64,000 nucleotides of DNA from positions 51,437,531 to 51,501,530 of the forward strand of contig OX439002.1 in assembly GCA_949316495.1 (NCBI GenBank), in the 5' to 3' direction. This document shows positions 54,134-64,000 of the stretch, piece after piece (the stretch's first letter is position 1; each line of letters starts with the position of its first letter). A model generated the notes under the pieces. The model made no database searches and was not told the origin of the DNA. It worked only from the letters and a program-made list of their open reading frames with translations. This stretch comes from Amphiduros pacificus (lineage: Eukaryota; Annelida; Polychaeta; Phyllodocida; Hesionidae). The position numbers and the translations under genes were made by a program.

Positions 54134-54958
54134 ATGGTATCTAAACTATCTTTTCCAGCCTTATCATGGAAGATGGAACGAAACCTTGACAGAGGTGAGC
54201 TGATGTTTTAAAATCGGGGAAAATTGTTCATCATTTTCATTTCATTATAACGTTTTCAAGGTGAAATATTTGTTGATTACTAGACTACACAAACGAAGCA
54301 TATCTAGGTCATGTGACTAGTCCTGCCTCTTTTTGGAGGTAATTTGCATAATGTATTCTCATGTATATATATGACAAGATGTTGTTTTTGTCAAATCCAA
54401 ATAGTATTTATCTAAATATATTTTATATACTAACCTAGAGTCAATATTTGTGTTAAGTATGTCCAAAAATGATATATGTTCCGAGATTGTCATATATAAT
54501 CTACATATAATTACATAAATAGACTTATAACACAATTTTGAGTAGGTAACAAGTCATTTATGTTATTTTTCTGTCAAACGTGACGTGCAGAGTTTGTGTA
54601 GGCACTATGTCTATCTCACTAATCTATTTCTCCAAAACCCTAGAATTCCTTGACTGTGAGTATTAGGTCAGACGTTAGACATAATATTCATGACAATAGA
54701 TCTTCCTTCAATGGTCTAAAATAGAATCAGGTATATTCCTCTTGACAGATGTCCGTTGATATTCAACACGACACACGAATGTTTCATCAGAAGCAGAGAT
54801 CGGTATTTTCTCTCCAAAGAGAGATAGACTTTTATTGTGTCCCCCCATTGCCCCAAGATGACTATGTCAGATTAATGATGGCACGTTGGCCATTCATTCC
54901 CCTGCAGCCTGCTGGACCAGTCACTTCATCCTACTACCAGCCTCTGCAGCTGCATTAA
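54134..54958 (+). CDS. Two 3'-terminal coding exons of an unrecognised gene
   Basis: Exon A, 54134-54194, lies between a pyrimidine-rich acceptor (CGTCTTTCAG) and the donor GAG/GTGAGC. Exon B begins at 54749 after TATTCCTCTTGACAG and is open to a stop at 54956-54958. If exon A is read from its second base (one base completes a codon from an upstream exon) it gives WYLNYLFQPYHGRWNETLTE and runs without a break into exon B, MSVDIQHDTRMFHQKQ and so on to SYYQPLQLH, 89 residues in all. Phase agreement between independently chosen splice sites supports a real gene. No domain is recognised; one possible N-glycosylation site (NET) is present. AATAAA at 55310-55315 could end the transcript. The upstream exon was not found, so this may be a separate gene or an alternative 3' end of the zinc-finger gene. 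A start at the ATG of exon A would meet a stop soon after the junction. Confidence 0.45.
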
Positions 54959-55309
54959 TATAGGTAGGAAGGCACACCAGTGTGATGTGCAGGATGGTGT
55001 GTGCATCTGGTGGTTCCCTATAGAACTAAAACATGGTCTAGCCTCCATCTGATGTTTGCCACACAAAACACTTTCTGCCATTTATATCTCCTTGTCCGGG
55101 AACATATATGACATATTTTGACTGGGATTGCGTGTATCAAGGCAGTGTTCTGTGCAATCGCGTATGAATTACACGGAAATATGTTCTGTAAAATTTACTT
55201 TCTCATTGGCAACACCCAGACATTGAACCTTGCATAGTGTATATATGTTATCATGGTTACACAAAGACTAGGGAATGCATTTCACATTGACCACTTTGGT
55301 CATGTGGTT

Positions 55310-55315
55310 AATAAA
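55310..55315 (+). terminator. Possible poly(A) signal for the 54-kb exons
   Basis: AATAAA about 350 bp after the stop of exon B, on the same strand. No clear GT-rich element follows, so support is limited. Confidence 0.3.
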
Positions 55316-55884
55316 TACCATATAAGTTAATCAATGGTACAAAGGAACTGTATAATAATTTTCATCCTGCAGTTAAAGGTCTCTATGTACTTACATATTA
55401 TACCAAATAGACAAATCTATATTTGAAATTGTTTTACTAGCCAAATACCATGATCAATAAAATTTACCTTCCAAGCTCTGAATGCAAGAATATTTGTTGC
55501 ACTAGATTTGAAAATCAAACCAAGTATATCAAATGTAAAGACTACCTTATCCAAACCTCTACGATTCCAAACCAAATACATAACACATTCTATACATCGG
55601 TCACCTTCAGCGGCATAAATACTTAATATTGGACTATGCATTCTGTGTCCCACAATACCACCAACAATGTAAAAATGAAGATCATAATATTAAAGTTAAT
55701 AATTCCTTTATCATATCGCTTATGTCATTTATACTTTTTACGATAATTAAATTACGTATCAGATTTGTTTTCTTCTCGAATTAAACAATTGACAATTGTA
55801 CACGACATATGTACGTCCGAGATACAAATGTGTAAGATTAGGTATCTTGTGGATATGAAAAGCATGTATCTACATCATGCTATA
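55316..55884. other. Gene-free stretch
   Basis: AT-rich unique sequence; nothing is recognised. Confidence 0.5.
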
Positions 55885-57226
55885 CCTGTCCCTCAAATCT
55901 ACCCTCATACCTGTCCCTCATACTTATCCCTCATATCTGTCTCTCATATCTATCCCTCATATCTAACCCTCGTCAATGTCCCTCATATCTGTCCCTCATA
56001 TCTATCTCTCATATCTATCCCTCATATCTGTCCCTAGTAACTGTCCCTCATATCTGTCCCTCATATCTATCCCTCACATATATCCCTCATATCTATCTCT
56101 CGTGGGGCCCCCATAGGGTTTTAGGATTATTGGATTTTTGGCCTAAAAAAGAGGGATTATTGGATTTTTGGGGTGAAATATCTGGGATTTTTGGTTTTGA
56201 TCAATCATTTGGACCTGATAAAGGATCAGGGTGATACGGAGACACCCAATGAGCAGCAAGAGTTAATTAGTGAGGAATTATCTCAGTTGTCATTTACTAG
56301 TGACACAAGGGCCACTAGGCCTAAAAGAGTTTCAAAAAAAAGGAAAGACACAGATTACTTTTTTTACTAATTTTGAATATGTTCAAAAGGATTGGGTGTC
56401 TCCGTATCACTATAACAGTGAGATTACTGTTAATTTCAAACTCTGTGGGCTCAAGTGGACTCTGCAAGTACATTTTGTAATGTGGCATGACCTGTGTGAA
56501 ACACTAAATATCATGTTATATCATGCATGTTATGTAATTCATTGCCAAATAAATTTGTACTAAATGTAAACATATTTTAGGATTTTTTGTTTTATACTTT
56601 TGGATTTTTAGATTTGAGGGGAAAAATATTTAAGGATTTTTGGCTACAAAAGATAAGGATTTTTGGATTTTTAGGTAAAAAAAGGGGGATTATTGGGTTT
56701 TTCATACCCCCCCTATGGGGGCCCCTCTCGTAACTGTACCTCATTTATGTCCCTCATATCTGTCCCTCATATCTATCTCTCATATCTATCCCTCATATCT
56801 GTCCCTAGTAACTGTCCCTCATATCTATCCCTCACATATATCCCTCATATCTATCTCTCGTAACTGTACCTCATTTATGTCTCTCATATCTATCCCTCAT
56901 ATCTGTCCCTAGTAACTGTCCCTCATATCTGTCCCTCATATCTATCCCTCACATAAATCCCTCATATCCGTCTCTCGTAACTGTACCTCATTTATGTCCG
57001 TCATATCTATCCCTCATGTCTGTCCCTCATATCTAGCCCTCATATCTGCCCCTCATATCTGTCCCTCATATCTGCCCCTCATATTGTCCCCCACATCTAG
57101 CCCTCATATCTTTTTCTCGTATCTAGCCCTCGTCCATGTTCCTCATACGTGCCCCACATGTCTAGCCTTCATATTTGTTCCCCTCATTTATTCCCCATAT
57201 CTGCCCCTCATATCTGTCCTTCATGC
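55885..57226. repeat. 13-bp minisatellite split by an inserted element
   Basis: Diverged copies of CCCTCATATCTGT occupy 55885-56103 and 56726-57226, about 55 units in all. Longer composite blocks (for example CTATCTCTCGTAACTGTACC near 56851) recur, showing multi-unit duplication. The array is interrupted by the element at 56104-56725. Confidence 0.95.
56104..56725. mobile_element. 622-bp DNA element with 15-bp TIRs and target duplication
   Basis: The ends are perfect 15-bp inverted repeats, GGGGCCCCCATAGGG at 56104-56118 and its reverse complement at 56711-56725. TCTCGT occurs immediately outside on both sides (56098-56103 and 56726-56731), a 6-bp (possibly 7-bp) target duplication. An undisturbed copy of the same site exists in the array near 56855, which shows the empty site. 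Just inside both ends are many direct copies of GGATTTTTGG and GGATTATTGG. A perfect 20-bp internal inverted repeat lies at 56231-56250 and 56391-56410. A 65-codon frame (56173-56370) ends in a basic PKRVSKKRK stretch but has no recognised domain. It is a non-autonomous DNA transposon of uncertain superfamily. Confidence 0.8.
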
Positions 57227-57497
57227 TGGGAGAGGAGCAAGCAATCATCGGGACAGAATTTCTATCAAGACCACAGAAGACGTATATCCAGTAGTTTTCT
57301 TCGAAACGTGCGGGGCATTGATTACTAATGGCATGTTTATGTTTGTCACGTTATGGTCTAAACTGGAAGGTCGTTTAGGTCGTTTATTTAGGGATGGAGA
57401 TCTGGCAGTTCTATATGGGTTCATTCTAATTGTAAAATCATTTTATGTTTTGACTTATCAAGATAGTATTTTATTGGAGTAAATTAAAACAATCTAA
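57227..57497. other. Spacer between arrays
   Basis: An open frame continues from the 13-bp array to 57482 with no domain and no splice context. It is not called as a gene. Confidence 0.4.
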
Positions 57498-57829
57498 AAG
57501 GTTTCAATGTCAAATATGACTTAACAATTCAGAACAAGAAAAATCTCGGCATGGGTGAACCAGTTCCTGCTTACATTTTATTCATGTGCACCTAAACATT
57601 TTATTCATGTGCACCTAAACATTTTATTCATGTGCACCTAAACATTTTATTCATGTGCACCTAAACATTTTATTCATGTGTACCTAAACATTTTATTCAT
57701 GTGCACCTAAACATTCTATTCATGTGCACCTAAACATTTTATTCATGTGCACCTAAACATTTTATTCATGTGCACCTAAACATTTTATTCATGTGCACCT
57801 AAGCATTTTATTCATGTGCACCTAAACAT
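57498..57829 (+). mobile_element. Leader plus 23-bp minisatellite (element-like unit B)
   Basis: The leader at 57498-57573 (GTTTCAATGTCAAATATGAC, later GGGTGAACCAGTTCCTG) matches the one at 39626-39700. It is followed from 57574 by about 11 copies of a 23-bp unit beginning CATTTTATTCATGTGCACCT. Units are almost identical, so this array is young. Confidence 0.6.
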
Positions 57830-58551
57830 ACCCTTTGTGATCATGTCAAGTAAGGAACATGTTAACCATATGTTATGACAAAGACTTTAAAATCTTCTTT
57901 AAATATTTAAAATCAGATTTGATGGGTGACATTTCTTGGGTTTTTTTGCGTGCTATTTAAGTTGCCCTTCTACGGTAATGCCTTAACCTATAACTATTAC
58001 AGATTATATCAGATCAAAGATTATCAATTTAAAAGCGTGATAACCGTGATCGAGGTTTATTAATATATAGCATGATACGCTTTATCTCTCTGATAATATA
58101 TTATGTAAACATGAAGTACTTTCCGTTTGTCAATTGGGTTGAATGTTTCATATATTTTGTATACAACATTCTTCAAAACTCCTTTATGAAAGTGTCCAAT
58201 TGTTTTTTTTCCGGTGACCGTGACACCCAAAAATATTAAGGCGTTTCTTTTCCAGAAGAAAGCTTAACACCCTCAAGTTAAGTACGCATTGCTTCAAATA
58301 TTGTAAAGAGTGAACAGTGAAATATCACAGTTAGACATTTTAATAAGTTCCATTTGGGGCTTGGTGTAACCTGCATGAAGGTTCATTACTAATAAGGAAT
58401 GACCAATCTCCGAACTGTTGGCAAGATCGAGGTTGTTCATTCTGATTGAAAACAATTGTAGATGCGTTTACTTTGGAACTGAAGCGTCATGTGGAGTGCC
58501 ATCTGGTGTTAGCGACTCACAATATGACAAATATTCCACTAGGTGACAGTG
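57830..58551. other. Gene-free stretch
   Basis: AT-rich unique sequence downstream of the first CYSTM-type gene; nothing is recognised. Confidence 0.5.
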
Positions 58552-58557
58552 TTTATT
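58552..58557 (-). terminator. Poly(A) signal of CYSTM-type gene A
   Basis: AATAAA on the minus strand about 105 bp after the stop codon at 58662. Confidence 0.5.
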
Positions 58558-58661
58558 TTTTCCCTTCTTTTCCCTCAAGCATCACTTTCACAAGTCAGCC
58601 ATTATCCATATAACGTGTACATCTTCATATGACTAGTACTTTCACAGTAATTAGATCACAT

Positions 58662-59259
58662 CTAATCTAGCAGGCATTCCAGACATTGGAAGCAGACACA
58701 GCAGGCTAGACAGGCCACGCAGAAGCCGTCCTTACTCTGCTTGGATTCTGCTGCTCTCTGGGCTGCTTTGGGATCAGTCTGCACAACCACCCTGCAAGAT
58801 AAACAAACAATGATACACATCTCATTCCTCTCATATCTCATGTATATATTTTTTATCTATATTTTAACATTCTCATTCCTCTCATCTCTCATGTATATAT
58901 TTTTTGTCTATATTTTGATATTATTAAAGAAAGAAAATTATTCATCGTCAGCTGAAAACTTACACTTGTTGTGGTGGGTATCCACCCTGGGGAGGAGGGT
59001 ATCCACCCTGGGGAGGAGGGTATCCACCCTGGGGAGGAGGGTATCCACCATGGGGTGGAGGATATCCGCCCTGGGGAGGAGGGTATCCGCCCTGGGGTGG
59101 AGGGTATCCGCCTTGAGGTGGAGGGTATGCTCCTGGCTGTGAAGTTTGAGGGTACTGCTGGTTGTACGCTGGGGGAGCTTGCCCGTACCCAGGCTGACTG
59201 TACTCTGCCGGAGGGGGTGCTGTGGGGTATTTGTCGCTCTGTTTTGGGTAATCGCTCAT
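58662..59259 (-). CDS. CYSTM-type cysteine-rich membrane protein A (two coding exons)
   Basis: Coding exons 59259-58964 and 58791-58662 join across an intron with donor GTAAGT and acceptor ATCTTGCAG, phase 2, giving 141 residues. The N-terminal part is hydrophilic ([17 protein letters not shown]), then about eight heptads of GGYPPPQ follow from about residue 43 to 96. The C terminus is [20 protein letters not shown] followed by [23 protein letters not shown], with seven Cys in 20 residues. This matches the known CYSTM architecture (Gly/Tyr/Pro-rich tail, then a Cys-rich membrane module, as in animal CYSTM1). Members are small tail-anchored membrane proteins linked to stress responses; the Cys may be palmitoylated. 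The exact function here is unknown. Without the intron the frame stops two codons after the repeat, so the module is easy to miss. It is the paralogue of the next gene. Confidence 0.85.
58985..59130 (-). repeat. 21-bp coding repeat in gene A
   Basis: Tandem 21-bp units encode the heptad GGYPPPQ, with one PPPH variant. Near-identity at the DNA level indicates recent unit turnover inside the exon. Confidence 0.85.
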
Positions 59260-60185
59260 GTTACCGGGAAACTATTATCTGTCAAAAAATACATATGATA
59301 TAACATCAACTGAAAACTTGAATAGTTCATCTTTGTTTCCTTTGGGGATTTTCTTTGTGTAATAATGTTGAATATTTCATCTTTGTAATTATATTTTAAT
59401 TTTCATCATTATAATTTTGATGTTTTCTACGTTTGCAAAACCAACTCAATTTTTTATGTTCTGGTGTGCATATCGCTCAAATAAAACGCCAATATGAAAA
59501 TTTCATCTAATAGCATGAACAAAGTTTTTGTCCAAATTCGAACCCGCGACCTTTTATGGGAGACAGCCGCCTTCCCAAATGAGCCAAGAAACACCCCTTG
59601 GCGGCACTGAATAACATGATATAAATGCGAACATCGTGTTCAAGAATATATATGTTTTTCTGTATGCTTTATGTCAGACCAGAAGATAAACAAACTAGAA
59701 GATAAACATCAAGGAAAACATGAAGTAGATTTCTGAACATTATATTTCTATATTTCACCATCTTTACTCTCCATAGCAGTGCTTCTCTATCATATCAGTC
59801 CCTGCCACCAAAGCTATAAATGTGTGCACAGAATCAAGCACAAGTCATTAGTATTCAGAAAAATCTGGCTGTCAACTCAGTGGTGAAAGAATGTAAATAG
59901 ATTTGTTTTGTACTGGCAGCTGCACTGATTGATCAGTATATGTGCCAGACACCTGGTTACAATTTATGACCTATTTTTGTGAGCAAGGCAAGTATTTATG
60001 GAGATTTCCAAACATTGAATGAGATGAAAAACAGGGCAATGACTGCAGAGGTAGTAATTGAATACTACCTGTGTAATGCCGAGTAGGTCATCTTTCTGGA
60101 ATCACTACCATTTGAAGTGAGATCTAATCACATTAAATGAATGATAAGGTCTAAATATATTTGAAAGAAACGTGTATAACTTACC
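59260..60185 (-). other. 5'UTR and intron of gene A
   Basis: On the minus strand the ATG is preceded by 19 bp of 5'UTR and an acceptor (GTATTTTTTGACAG, exon start 59278). A perfect donor AAG/GTAAGT occurs at 60185/60184, so an untranslated first exon probably ends at 60185, giving an intron of about 0.9 kb. A SINE lies within the intron. Confidence 0.6.
59528..59604 (-). mobile_element. tRNA-derived SINE head in intron of gene A
   Basis: On the minus strand an A-box-like TTGGCTCATTTGGG and a B-box-like GGTTCGAATTT are spaced as in a tRNA, with CCCATAAAAGGTCGCGGG between them. Pairing is incomplete. It is a SINE head or tRNA pseudogene in the same orientation as the gene. Confidence 0.5.
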
Positions 60186-60360
60186 TTAAATCCAACAAAC
60201 GGTTGAACTGGGTTGGTAAAAGCACGTCGATGTTAATCACCGTTATCACGAGAGTGCATTATTATAATAGTGATAATATCTCTGTACCACAAACCACACC
60301 TGAACCAAGCTTATCAGTAAACAAAGGTCACCGATAACAAACACTGCATTTGTGATAATC
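60186..60360 (-). promoter_or_regulatory. First exon and promoter region of gene A with GATA-site cluster
   Basis: Upstream of the putative first-exon donor, five GATAA words lie within 116 bp: 60243-60248 (minus), 60271-60276 (plus), 60311-60316 (minus), 60333-60337 (plus) and 60353-60358 (plus). GATA factors drive gut, blood and epidermal genes in animals, so GATA control of gene A is a reasonable inference. No TATA box is evident. Confidence 0.45.
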
Positions 60361-60485
60361 TACATCTAGCAACCGCCTAACCCCATTTAAATAAAGTGGT
60401 GTTTATTTTTGTATTGTTTTTGTTTTGTTTTGTTTTGTTTTTCTTTTCTTTTTTTGTGTGAAATGATTCATTCACAATGATTTTT

Positions 60486-60491
60486 TTTATT
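60486..60491 (-). terminator. Poly(A) signal of CYSTM-type gene B
   Basis: AATAAA on the minus strand about 270 bp after the stop codon of gene B; another lies at 60402-60407. Confidence 0.45.
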
Positions 60492-60757
60492 ACAAATTAT
60501 CAAAAGAGAACTCAAATTTTTTTTTCCAAGTTTAATTTTGTAATATCATTTACAAGTAATATCATTTGAATAAAAAAGTAGTGTTTCCCTCTGTCAATGG
60601 CACTGTAATAATAACATTACATAAGCTTTGCCTCTGAAAGAACTCCAAATTAAATAACGTTGCATAATCTTGAGAAACTGCAGTAAATTCTGTTCAGGTA
60701 CTATTAAAATCCACACAATATTATTCCCAACAGGTGTCGCTGTGCATCTCTGATCAG

Positions 60758-61599
60758 TCACCCAGACAGACACTCCAGACAGAAGCAGCACGCCACACAC
60801 GCAGCACAGCAGCATGCAGCGTCCTCTGTTAACGAGTCGCGACGATCCTCCGCATAATAGGGGTCTTTCACTAAAATTCTGCCAAAAGAATCAAATATAA
60901 AGATATTTAATCAGCCATGCTCTCTTGAGTAAAACATAACCAAATTTCTATCTTTGAAAGATTGAGATTAAACTGTCATTCATCATGAATAGAAAAGGGA
61001 AAATGGTTACTATTATATATGATAAATTTGTCACTAGACTTGGTTGTGTTTACATTTGAGACCAGGAATTATTAATCCTGTTGAAGCAATGCAGATAAAG
61101 GCCCTTTCCCAGACTAAATTGTGAGTTTAAGTTCAAAAGTGTCATGAAATTGAAAATGTCTATTAGATTTACGATAAATATCAATAATTACACATATTTT
61201 AACACAATAATTACACCGAAAATGTTAATAACGACATGTATGTAAAATACTTGATGTTCAGATACCAACCAACTGTCTGGAGAATAAATCTTACACTGTA
61301 TTTTCTGGCTGAACTGTCACGGGTCCGTATCCTTCCTGGTAACTAGGATGATATCCTGGAACTGCACCTGCAGGCAAGGAACAGTTACCTGCAGGGGGTG
61401 GATAGCCACCGGCAGGAACAGCTCCTCCGGGGGGAGGAAATCCGCCTGCTGGAACAGCACCATAAGCTCCTCCAGGGGGAGGACAAGCACCTGCTGGAAC
61501 AGCACCATAAGCTCCTCCGGGGGGAGGACAAGCACCTGCTGGAACACCACCATAAGCCCCAGCAGGTGGTCCTTGTTGATAACCTGGATATGTTTCCAT
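60758..61599 (-). CDS. CYSTM-type cysteine-rich membrane protein B (two coding exons)
   Basis: Coding exons 61599-61295 and 60878-60758 join through donor GTAAGA and acceptor TTCTTTTGGCAG, phase 2, at the same position relative to the module as in gene A; the product is also 141 residues. It begins METYPGYQQGPPAGAYGGVP. Residues 12-80 contain three 15-residue units of the type GAYGAVPAGACPPPG plus shorter variants. The C terminus is VILVKDPYYAEDRRDSLTED followed by AACCCAACVACCFCLECLSG, with eight Cys. The shared CLECL ending, intron phase and gene order show that A and B arose by tandem duplication. The repeat regions differ: 21-bp heptads in A, 45-bp units in B. The start chosen is the ATG at 61599; an upstream GTG is not needed. 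Role as for gene A: a small membrane protein, function unproven. Confidence 0.85.
61385..61570 (-). repeat. 45-bp coding repeat in gene B
   Basis: Three near-identical 45-bp units and partial ones encode the Ala/Gly/Pro repeat. The DNA identity is high, showing recent duplication. Confidence 0.85.
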
Positions 61600-62268
61600 C
61601 ACTTCCCAAAAATTAACGTTTACTTAAATGTAATATTAATATCCTATAATGTCTTATAATATCAAAACATATAAATTCACGTGTTTGAGACCACTACATG
61701 AAATATACGTGTGACATGCATATATTAAAATCCTAATAACAGGTTATATTGATACAACATCTGGAACAAATCATTTGATAAACATAACAAGTACAGTTAA
61801 AGTTGTGAAATAAAATGTGTAACCTCGTGACAAACAGATCTATTTCCTTGTAAAAAATTCCCATTATATGTTCTGGGTACTACAATCAGGATGTTGTTAC
61901 TGATAGTCATCTGATCATAAAAAGGAAGTTATTTCATTTTAAAACTGAGGAAACTAAATATTTTCCGATTGTTGTGAAATAATCATGTTGTTATGAGTTT
62001 CGGCAGTCTTTCGCCAAACAAAAAATTGAATACATTATTTAATGTTAAGACCATATACTCTGCCAAGCAATAAAAATTCATTTCTCAAAATTATCTTATA
62101 TATACGCAAATTTCAAATTTCATATTTCAAGAAGCGTTTGGGGAACCTTTAGAACCACATAGATACAAATATATGATTGGGTGTTCAACGTGAAAAGAAT
62201 GTGACATTTTAAATGTATATATAAGGTAATGAATTATGTAGTACACATATCAACATATTCTACTTACC
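61600..62268 (-). other. 5'UTR and intron of gene B
   Basis: A strong donor GAG/GTAAGT at 62268/62267 on the minus strand suggests an untranslated first exon upstream, as in gene A. The matching acceptor before the ATG is less clear (TTTAAG at about 61630 or GGGAAG just before the start). Confidence 0.45.
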
Positions 62269-64000
62269 TCAGTTGTTATTTCCACTAAGATGGCACCACC
62301 CTCTTAATTCAAAGTAGAGTGATACTTTTCTCACATTTCCTGACTTCCAAGTGAGCCGACCAAGTGAACATCGCATTATGAATAATTAATTTGATCACAG
62401 TGAAGAGTATTACTACACTTTTCGATGACAGCTTTCGATATCATTATTATCATTATAACAAATTAATAATGAGTCAGATTGGCTCATTTGAACTATATAA
62501 GATATATTTGACCTATATCCTTCAAAATAAACAGGCTGAACATAAAAGAGTCTTAATTCTCATCACCATATTTCCTATTTGGAGGGGGGTTGTCATGCAC
62601 AACTTTTAGGCAATTTTATATAAATCAATTGCATAGTTATAGTTATAGCACCATAAAAAAGTTGATGATCAGTAATGTCAGCATATCCAAAGACATGCCA
62701 TGAGAAATCAAAGAAAAAGTAAAGAACCCTGAATATATATATATATATATGAGTATATACAATTATACGAATAAATTCTTTTTTTCTGCTCCGTTATGAG
62801 AAATAGGACATTTTTCCTGGTCTAAACGCTTAAATTCTAAAACAAAAACTGATTATGTCCCATAACAAATAATCGCCACATCATTGGCAGGGCGATCTCC
62901 CCCTCCTTTTATTTGCAACAGCTTTTCTTTCCATCGAAGTGAAATCACTTCAACCAATAATTCACGAGCCCTTACAGTTTGACAGGACCTTTTACCATTA
63001 CTTTGAAGTCGGTCTATCTCTATGCTCATTAACGGATGGCTATCAACAACATATTATGTAGTCAACTGGTTGGTGATAGTTGTAGTTACTAAAAGGGCAA
63101 ACAAAACAACAGACGTTGTACCGCAGAATATTTGGGGAAAAATGGATAGAAATTGCACGTAATTGTTGCCCTTCTTTGACGCGTGTCAAGCTTTATTTAT
63201 GTTCACGATGTCTTCAATAAATTTGTGTATATTTGAGGAGGAAATTAATATCAAAATTCATAAGGATGATATGTCAGTAACAGCTGGGGTATTTTTATGG
63301 AGTTTCATTAAGTTGCAGCACATTAATATACATAAAGTTGATTCCAAACTGGAGCGAGGGTCCAGCTTGGGAAATTAAAACTTTGAATAGTGCTAATTGC
63401 TCTAATTATTTTGACCAATCCTTTTTGCCCATATGTTTCTACAACCTTTCTCATGGATAAAAAATAAAATGAAATATACGCTGGATGAAATTTAAACATT
63501 TAGTCTTTACAAATTTTCAAATAATTTCTATTGCATATGTTCGATGAATATGTCATCAGTTTCTGTGCACATGACAGCCTAATTTGGGCACCAAATTTAA
63601 ATCATAAAAATCGCCAAATGTTAGAACACATACATATTCACCTGTATGCATATATGATTTTGATTTTTACATTGCAACAACAATAATTGTGATACTTCTC
63701 ATAAAAAAATATGGTATGCATGTATCTGTAATTGACATCGTTTTCATCAGCATAGTATTATTTTTTTCCAAAATACTCTTTCTTGTTGTTTTACATACAT
63801 TAGACTCAGCAGTATTTGCAGTTAAAACGTACAACAAATAACATGAAAGGTATTGATGCCAGGACTAGTGGGACATGTACGGAAACGTCAGATATTTTTG
63901 CATTATATTATATTATTTTATCATTTCTAGGAAAAATAGCATGAACTGAGAAGCAAATGTGTATATCAACTATGGCTATGGCTTCAAATCGAATAGGCAC
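62269..64000. other. Upstream region of gene B and gene-free end of window
   Basis: The first 100 bp or so probably contain the untranslated exon and promoter of gene B. Beyond them I see a short (AT)8 near 62735 and AT-rich unique sequence without exons or arrays. Confidence 0.45.

Noticed and set aside
57227-57482. Open frame leaving the 13-bp array
   Set aside because: It starts inside the array and has no domain or exon signals.
58971-59303. 110-codon plus-strand frame opposite CYSTM-type gene A
   Set aside because: It is the antisense of the 21-bp coding repeat; the minus strand has the matching splice sites and cysteine module.

Overview
The window is AT-rich animal DNA with spliced genes (GT/AG introns, AATAAA-type polyadenylation signals), long gene-poor stretches, tRNA-derived SINEs and an unusually large number of minisatellites. 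A SINE-like tail ending in a GGCGTAAAAACACC-type motif (near 6899-6912), together with the repeat style, resembles mollusc genomes. A lophotrochozoan, probably a mollusc, is the best guess, at moderate to low confidence.

Layout. From 1 to 47 kb there is no intact protein gene that I can support. It holds a 972-bp inverted-repeat element with an internal 13-bp array (1988-2959), a 36-bp minisatellite next to inverted arrays of a ~21-bp unit (5010-6110), a decayed leucine-rich-repeat gene that still shows its LRRCT cap (8551-9620, minus), long pure TA tracts, and further arrays with units of 13, 39, 41, 39 and 26 bp. Between these lie blocks of denser, less AT-rich sequence with TAATTA and octamer words (about 11.8-12.4, 16.3-16.8, 17.6-20.3, 35.9-37.0 and 42.0-43.3 kb). 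They look like candidate regulatory DNA of a gene desert around a developmental regulator; this is inference, and no alignment was possible. Two GC-rich patches followed by good splice donors (18.86-18.97 and 27.19-27.66 kb) could be untranslated first exons.

The main gene is an 889-residue C2H2 zinc-finger protein (47093-49762, plus) in one coding exon. It has three fingers at the N terminus, a basic patch, a sumoylation-type site and three PxDLS/T motifs of the kind that recruit the co-repressor CtBP. It is probably a transcriptional repressor. Its 3'UTR may run about 3.1 kb. Two in-frame exons of an unrecognised gene, or of an alternative 3' end, follow at 54134-54958.

From 55.9 to 57.2 kb a 13-bp minisatellite is split by a 622-bp element that has 15-bp terminal inverted repeats and a target duplication. 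Behind it lies a 23-bp minisatellite whose leader sequence also precedes the 26-bp array at 39.9 kb.

The last 6 kb carry two tandem minus-strand genes (58.66-60.19 and 60.76-62.27 kb) for small CYSTM-type proteins: a Gly/Tyr/Pro-rich repeat region followed by a cysteine-rich membrane module. Each has one coding intron at the same place and phase, and each apparently has an untranslated first exon. They are clear tandem paralogues, assembled here from exon pairs that single-frame reading does not join.
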